A stretch of DNA of 64,000 nucleotides. It comes from Deltaproteobacteria bacterium (GTDB taxonomy: Bacteria; Bdellovibrionota; UBA2394). Under the pieces are notes generated by a model. It saw nothing but the letters and a program-made list of their open reading frames with translations. It ran no database searches and was not told where the DNA came from. Shown in pieces: positions 60,681 to 64,000 of this stretch. Within the stretch, counting starts at the first letter, position 1. Every line of letters starts with the position of its first letter. The stretch spans positions 248,001 to 312,000 of the forward strand of contig JAFLCD010000001.1 of assembly GCA_017302715.1 (NCBI GenBank). Direction: 5' to 3'. Made by a program: the position numbers and the translations under genes.

Positions 60681-62176
60681 CTCCAACTTAAGACTACCAA
60701 AAGAATGATCGTGGTGCTGAGCGCGCAAAAACTAAAAACCCAATTTTTTAAACAGTACATTTTTGAAAGTTCGAGAGCTTTTCCAACGGAGCCTAGATTT
60801 TGGCTTAAAAGCAGGCAGTCCGCTTCTGGAGCCTCTTTGCCGCTGTCTGCAAAAATGAGTGAAGGAAGCTCGGGCTTTTCGTTTTCATCCCAAAACGCCT
60901 TTACCTCAAGAATGGGACTTATTCTTTCCATCCAAACTTTTCTTTGGTTCTGACGTTCGATGGGCAAAAGATTTGTCGCCATCTCGACAAAAGAATTTTC
61001 TGGCAGATCCTCTAGTTTAAAAGGAGACGACGATAGCAGCGTCAAATGCAATTTTTTTGCATGAAGTTGGGTTAACGCTTCTGCAGCATCTTTTCTTTGC
61101 TGAACTTTAATGGCAACTGCCGCTAGAATTTTTCGGTTGATAGAAAGTAATAATAAGATATCCGCTTTTTCAGAAAGTTTTTTAAGTTTCTCTACATTCT
61201 CAGGAAAAATTTCATGTTGTAAAATTTTATGCCAAGTCATTTCGCCTAAAACGGCTGTGCCATGTCGACCTTGAAGGTCTTTAAATTGAGCTGTAATGCC
61301 CAAATGACTTTTTTGTTCGAGATGTTCAAGGCTTACCAAAGTTTTCTTCTTAGCTGTAAATTCTTCGGTCAGTAATTTCGAAATGGGATGTGATGAGGTT
61401 GAAGTGATCAGCGAAAGAAGTTCTTTAATTTCAGCTTCACTCCATTCATCTGAGTCATCAATGAAATGATCATTCACTTTAAAGTTAGTTTTGGTGAGAA
61501 CTCCAAATCGATGAAGCACGAGCATTTTGAAATCTTTAAGACGTTTAAACGAAACAAATTTTCTGCATAGAAATCCAATTTTTTCGCTTTCAATCAAAAG
61601 CCTCTGAGCGATCCATTCGAAATAAGGGAGAGCACAAGGCAAGAAGCAAAGAGCAAGTGCAGTCCAATAAAAATTTATGCGGTTATCTTTACAGAAAAAA
61701 GCGAAAGCTCCTAAACAAACTAAGCCCAGTAAGCTTAAAATTCGCTGATGTTTGTGCGAAGGAATAAGAAATTTTTCCCATAGAAGTTCTTTGTCTTTAA
61801 AAAATCCTGAAGTTTCTTTTTGCCAGTACTTTCTCAAGCCAATTCTCATTTGCATCCAAAAAAATCCCACAAAGCAAGCTATGGCAAGCGCGATAGGAGA
61901 ATCTGGGTAAGCCCAATTTTCTACGCAAAAAATAATTAAAATGATCGAAAGTATAAAATCGAAATACAAAATACGATCGATAAATTTTTCTCTCGCGCGA
62001 TAAGCTGACATGATCCCGGTGGGCAAAAGAACGATTAGAATAATAGCGACACTTAATCCTAAAATAGATTGTTCAAGTGCGTCGATGCGATCACCAACAA
62101 AAAAATGTGCGGCCACAAGTATTAATAATAATCCAAAAGGTATCCATCCCCAGCGGGACTCAAGACGTGAAATCAT
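60668..62176 (-). CDS. Degenerate P1B-type ATPase homologue lacking catalytic motifs
   Basis: The 502-residue membrane protein aligns by eye with the core of CopA-like P-type ATPases, but every catalytic motif is changed. CPCAL is LPCAL (179-183), DKTGTLT is HRFGVLT (222-228, phosphorylated Asp replaced by His), the TGDN motif is SSSP (about 382-385) and GDGxND is ADSGKE (443-448). SSHPI (261-265) of the nucleotide domain is kept, as are KIGFLCRK after TM6 and the terminal helix pair. It cannot pump by the normal mechanism. A P-type pseudo-enzyme is the best reading. It overlaps the HEAT protein gene by 4 bp. Confidence 0.65.
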   Translation of the reverse strand: MISRLESRWGWIPFGLLLILVAAHFFVGDRIDALEQSILGLSVAIILIVLLPTGIMSAYRAREKFIDRILYFDFILSIILIIFCVENWAYPDSPIALAIACFVGFFWMQMRIGLRKYWQKETSGFFKDKELLWEKFLIPSHKHQRILSLLGLVCLGAFAFFCKDNRINFYWTALALCFLPCALPYFEWIAQRLLIESEKIGFLCRKFVSFKRLKDFKMLVLHRFGVLTKTNFKVNDHFIDDSDEWSEAEIKELLSLITSTSSHPISKLLTEEFTAKKKTLVSLEHLEQKSHLGITAQFKDLQGRHGTAVLGEMTWHKILQHEIFPENVEKLKKLSEKADILLLLSINRKILAAVAIKVQQRKDAAEALTQLHAKKLHLTLLSSSPFKLEDLPENSFVEMATNLLPIERQNQRKVWMERISPILEVKAFWDENEKPELPSLIFADSGKEAPEADCLLLSQNLGSVGKALELSKMYCLKNWVFSFCALSTTIILLVVLSWRCNH

Positions 62177-62619
62177 TGTTTCTTCGTAGCTTTTGTTTTA
62201 GGTGCTGCAGGTTTTGCAGGATTGTTTTTCTTAGCTTCTTTTTCTTCCAGTTTCTGCGCGGCAAGCTTTAAATTTTCTTCGACAGATTGAATGCTGCGAC
62301 GAACTTCAGATAAGAGATAAGGATCTTTTTCTTCTCCCAACTGATCTTGCAAAACTTTTAAGCTGTCGGCGTTTGGGATTTTAGCAAGCGTTCTAAGCGC
62401 TTGAAATCTCACTTCACCAGAAGAGTCGCGAACGACGTCCGAAAGTTTTGCTGGAATATCGGCTTGTCGAAGTTCGCCTAATTTTTGAAGAGCGTTAATT
62501 TTAAGATCGACCGAATCAGATCTCAGTTGAGAAATCCAAAAATCTTTGTTTTGAGAGAGTAGCTCTGGCGGGGGAAGAGCATTGAGTAGCAAATGAAAAC
62601 AAAGACTTAAAATAATCAC
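62173..62619 (-). CDS. Exported HEAT-repeat protein
   Basis: A 148-residue protein with a hydrophobic N-terminal segment (IILSLCFHLLLNALP) and two to three HEAT-like helical repeats (KINALQKLGELRQADIPAKL, then EVRFQALRTLAKIPNADSL). The C-terminal 40 residues are Lys/Ala/Pro-rich. HEAT repeats usually bind protein partners. It starts with GTG overlapping the upstream stop (GTGA) and overlaps the next gene by 4 bp, so the cluster is tightly coupled. Confidence 0.7.
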   Translation of the reverse strand: MIILSLCFHLLLNALPPPELLSQNKDFWISQLRSDSVDLKINALQKLGELRQADIPAKLSDVVRDSSGEVRFQALRTLAKIPNADSLKVLQDQLGEEKDPYLLSEVRRSIQSVEENLKLAAQKLEEKEAKKNNPAKPAAPKTKATKKQ

Positions 62620-63155
62620 AGTTTGATCTCCTTTTTAGAAATATAATTTCTGCCCACTTTGAGGCAATTTTCTTGAACTTGAAGTGCTTCTTTTGAAAAA
62701 CTTTCTTTGGGTAATTTTGATTTTTCAGCCGTCATCGACAAATACGCAGTCGGTATTCCTTTTCGCTCGTATTTTCCAGGCTCGCCTTTTTTGCTGATCA
62801 ATTGGTAATCCACTTTGACGAAGTCTAAATGAACGGCCTCTAAATCTGGAAATTCTTTAAAAACCGCTGCCGCTCCTTGCCCGACTTTCTGACCTCGACC
62901 TGAAAGTAGCCATTGATAGCCTAAGCACTCGATTTTTTCGGCCTTAGGCTCGGGAGGAAGATCCCTCCAAACGCTGATAAAAACCTGATTATCTTTGATT
63001 TCGATTTTATCGAAGGGCGATTTCATCTCGGGCTTTAAATAATGTATCGAAAGTATATCTTCAATGCGTTCAATGGGGGTCTTTTGAGACTGCGCTTGCC
63101 CAAAAACAGGGGAGATCACTAGATTAATGAAAGTGAAAAAGAAAAAAGCTCTCAA
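62616..63155 (-). CDS. Secreted protein of unknown function
   Basis: The mature protein (about 160 residues) has WRDLPPEPKAEKIECLGYQW and two cysteines; no family is recognised. I chose TTG 63155, because GGGAGA (63168-63163) lies 8 nt upstream and the resulting N-terminus RAFFFFTFINLVISPVFG is a good signal peptide; an earlier TTG at 63170 is possible. The start region overlaps the divergent purB start by 29 bp. First gene of a five-gene minus-strand cluster. Confidence 0.6.
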   Translation of the reverse strand: MRAFFFFTFINLVISPVFGQAQSQKTPIERIEDILSIHYLKPEMKSPFDKIEIKDNQVFISVWRDLPPEPKAEKIECLGYQWLLSGRGQKVGQGAAAVFKEFPDLEAVHLDFVKVDYQLISKKGEPGKYERKGIPTAYLSMTAEKSKLPKESFSKEALQVQENCLKVGRNYISKKEIKL

Positions 63156-64000
63156 AACAAAATCTCCCAAATTAACCTCGAGTTCGACGACAAAAGTTTC
63201 GGCCGATCAAACTCATAACCAATACCGTAATATTCTTGGAAGCCGCTACGCAAGTCCAGCAATGTCGGCGGTCTTTTCGGAGCGGCATCGAGCAGAAATT
63301 TGGCGAGACTTGTGGATCATTTTGGCGAGCGAAGAGCAGAAGCTTGGACTTCCGATTAGCTCCGCTCAAGTCGAAGCTTTAAAAAAGGCGAAAAAGGATA
63401 TCGACTTCGATCGAATTCGCGAAATCGAAACCAAATTGAAGCACGATGTGATGAGCCACCTCAAAGCTTATGCCGAAAAAGCCAAAGAGGCTGAGCCGAT
63501 CATGCACTTGGGAGCAACTTCGGCTTTTATTACCGATAATGCCGACGCGCTTTTGTTGAAAGAGGGCGCCGTTTTGATTTTGCAAAAATTGGGAGTGATT
63601 TTAGAAAGCCTAGGTTCTTTGATGCTCACTTACAAAAACTTAGAAACCACGGGCTTCACCCACTTTCAGCCGGCGCAGCCTGTAACGGTGGGCAAGCGTT
63701 TTGCACTTTGGGCTCAGGATTTACTTTGGGATTACGAAGAACTTGAATTTGCGCTTCAGAGATTAGAGCCACTCGGTTGCAAAGGAACGACGGGAACTCA
63801 AGCTTCGTTCGCCGTTTTATTTAAAAATGATTTTAAAAAAGTAAAAGCTTTAGATGATGGAGTTTGCAAGCAAATGGGATTTGATCGTGCAGTAGCTTTG
63901 AGCGGACAAACTCTCTCTCGCAAAGTGGACGTTTGGTTTTTGCAAGCTCTCGCCAATTTAGGCGCGAGCTTCTCCAAAATGAGTTACGATATGCGACTTC
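63127..64000 (+). CDS. purB: Adenylosuccinate lyase (N-terminal part)
   Basis: The gene runs off the window. The 291 visible residues match adenylosuccinate lyase, which acts twice in purine synthesis: NQYRNILGSRYASPAMSAVF at the start, HLGATSAFITDNAD, TGFTHFQPAQPVTVGKR with the catalytic His, and CKGTTGTQASF. It is preceded by an unusual Lys/Ser/Thr-rich N-terminal extension of about 30 residues if ATG 63127 is the start; GGGGAGA lies upstream. The start overlaps the divergent secreted-protein gene. Confidence 0.93.
   Translation, partial: MKVKKKKALKTKSPKLTSSSTTKVSADQTHNQYRNILGSRYASPAMSAVFSERHRAEIWRDLWIILASEEQKLGLPISSAQVEALKKAKKDIDFDRIREIETKLKHDVMSHLKAYAEKAKEAEPIMHLGATSAFITDNADALLLKEGAVLILQKLGVILESLGSLMLTYKNLETTGFTHFQPAQPVTVGKRFALWAQDLLWDYEELEFALQRLEPLGCKGTTGTQASFAVLFKNDFKKVKALDDGVCKQMGFDRAVALSGQTLSRKVDVWFLQALANLGASFSKMSYDMRL

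Overview
The window (AT-leaning, roughly low-to-mid 40s % GC by eye) is chromosomal DNA from a Gram-negative, flagellated bacterium. Signal peptides, lipoboxes, beta-barrel proteins and Lgt are present. The fused rpoC-str-S10-spc-alpha ribosomal block, together with the Rel/Spo-like protein, DUF502, tig-clpP-clpX-lon, ZrgA/DUF3299 and RMD1 genes around it, most resembles Bdellovibrionota (Bdellovibrio-like) genomes. That placement is an inference from gene content, not a database match.

Layout. 1-20787: end of rpoC, a clear terminator, a TTGACA-type promoter with a hairpin-rich leader, then about 32 co-directional translation genes: rpsL, rpsG, fusA, tuf, the S10 and spc clusters, secY, adk, map, rpmJ, rpsM, rpsK, rpoA and rplQ. 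rpsD and infA are missing from their common positions. 20771-26218: a TlpA/ResA-like lipoprotein, a small Cys/His protein, an RluB-type pseudouridine synthase, a RelA/SpoT-like protein, RimO (which modifies the S12 encoded upstream), tRNA-Thr and a DUF502 membrane protein. 26298-32703: a short flagellin-like protein, convergent with the proteostasis operon tig-clpP-clpX-lon. 32817-44248: accessory region with tRNA-Lys, a MAPEG protein, lipoproteins, a VapBC45-like toxin-antitoxin pair, tRNA-Leu, a Zrg-like zinc-import cluster, an epimerase, an RMD1 protein, tRNA-Pro and a BlaI/BlaR-like regulatory pair. 44249-64000: a chimeric flagellin, an RHS/YD protein, lgt, a frameshifted porin, ubiB, rnr, an intact porin, secreted proteins, tRNA-Leu, an EF-hand protein, a five-gene minus-strand operon ending in an HD-GYP protein, and the start of purB.

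The most unusual content lies at 42.1-46.6 kb. A BlaI-type repressor has two identical tandem operator-like palindromes 22 bp apart. It is followed by a BlaR1-like M56 membrane metalloprotease whose sensor end is a lytic-transglycosylase (SLT) domain instead of a beta-lactam-binding domain. Next comes a flagellin whose variable domain is replaced by exactly seven FG-GAP/VCBS-type calcium-binding repeats, which predicts an integrin-like seven-bladed propeller on the filament surface. Between them lies a repeated 14-codon segment whose two copies differ only at synonymous third positions; the second copy sits in a small ORF that overlaps the flagellin start as GTGA.

Other points of interest are a P1B-type ATPase homologue that has lost all its catalytic motifs, partial copies of tRNA 3' ends about 100 bp beyond two tRNA genes, and a single-base frameshift in a porin gene. 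No insertion sequence, CRISPR array or rRNA gene was seen.
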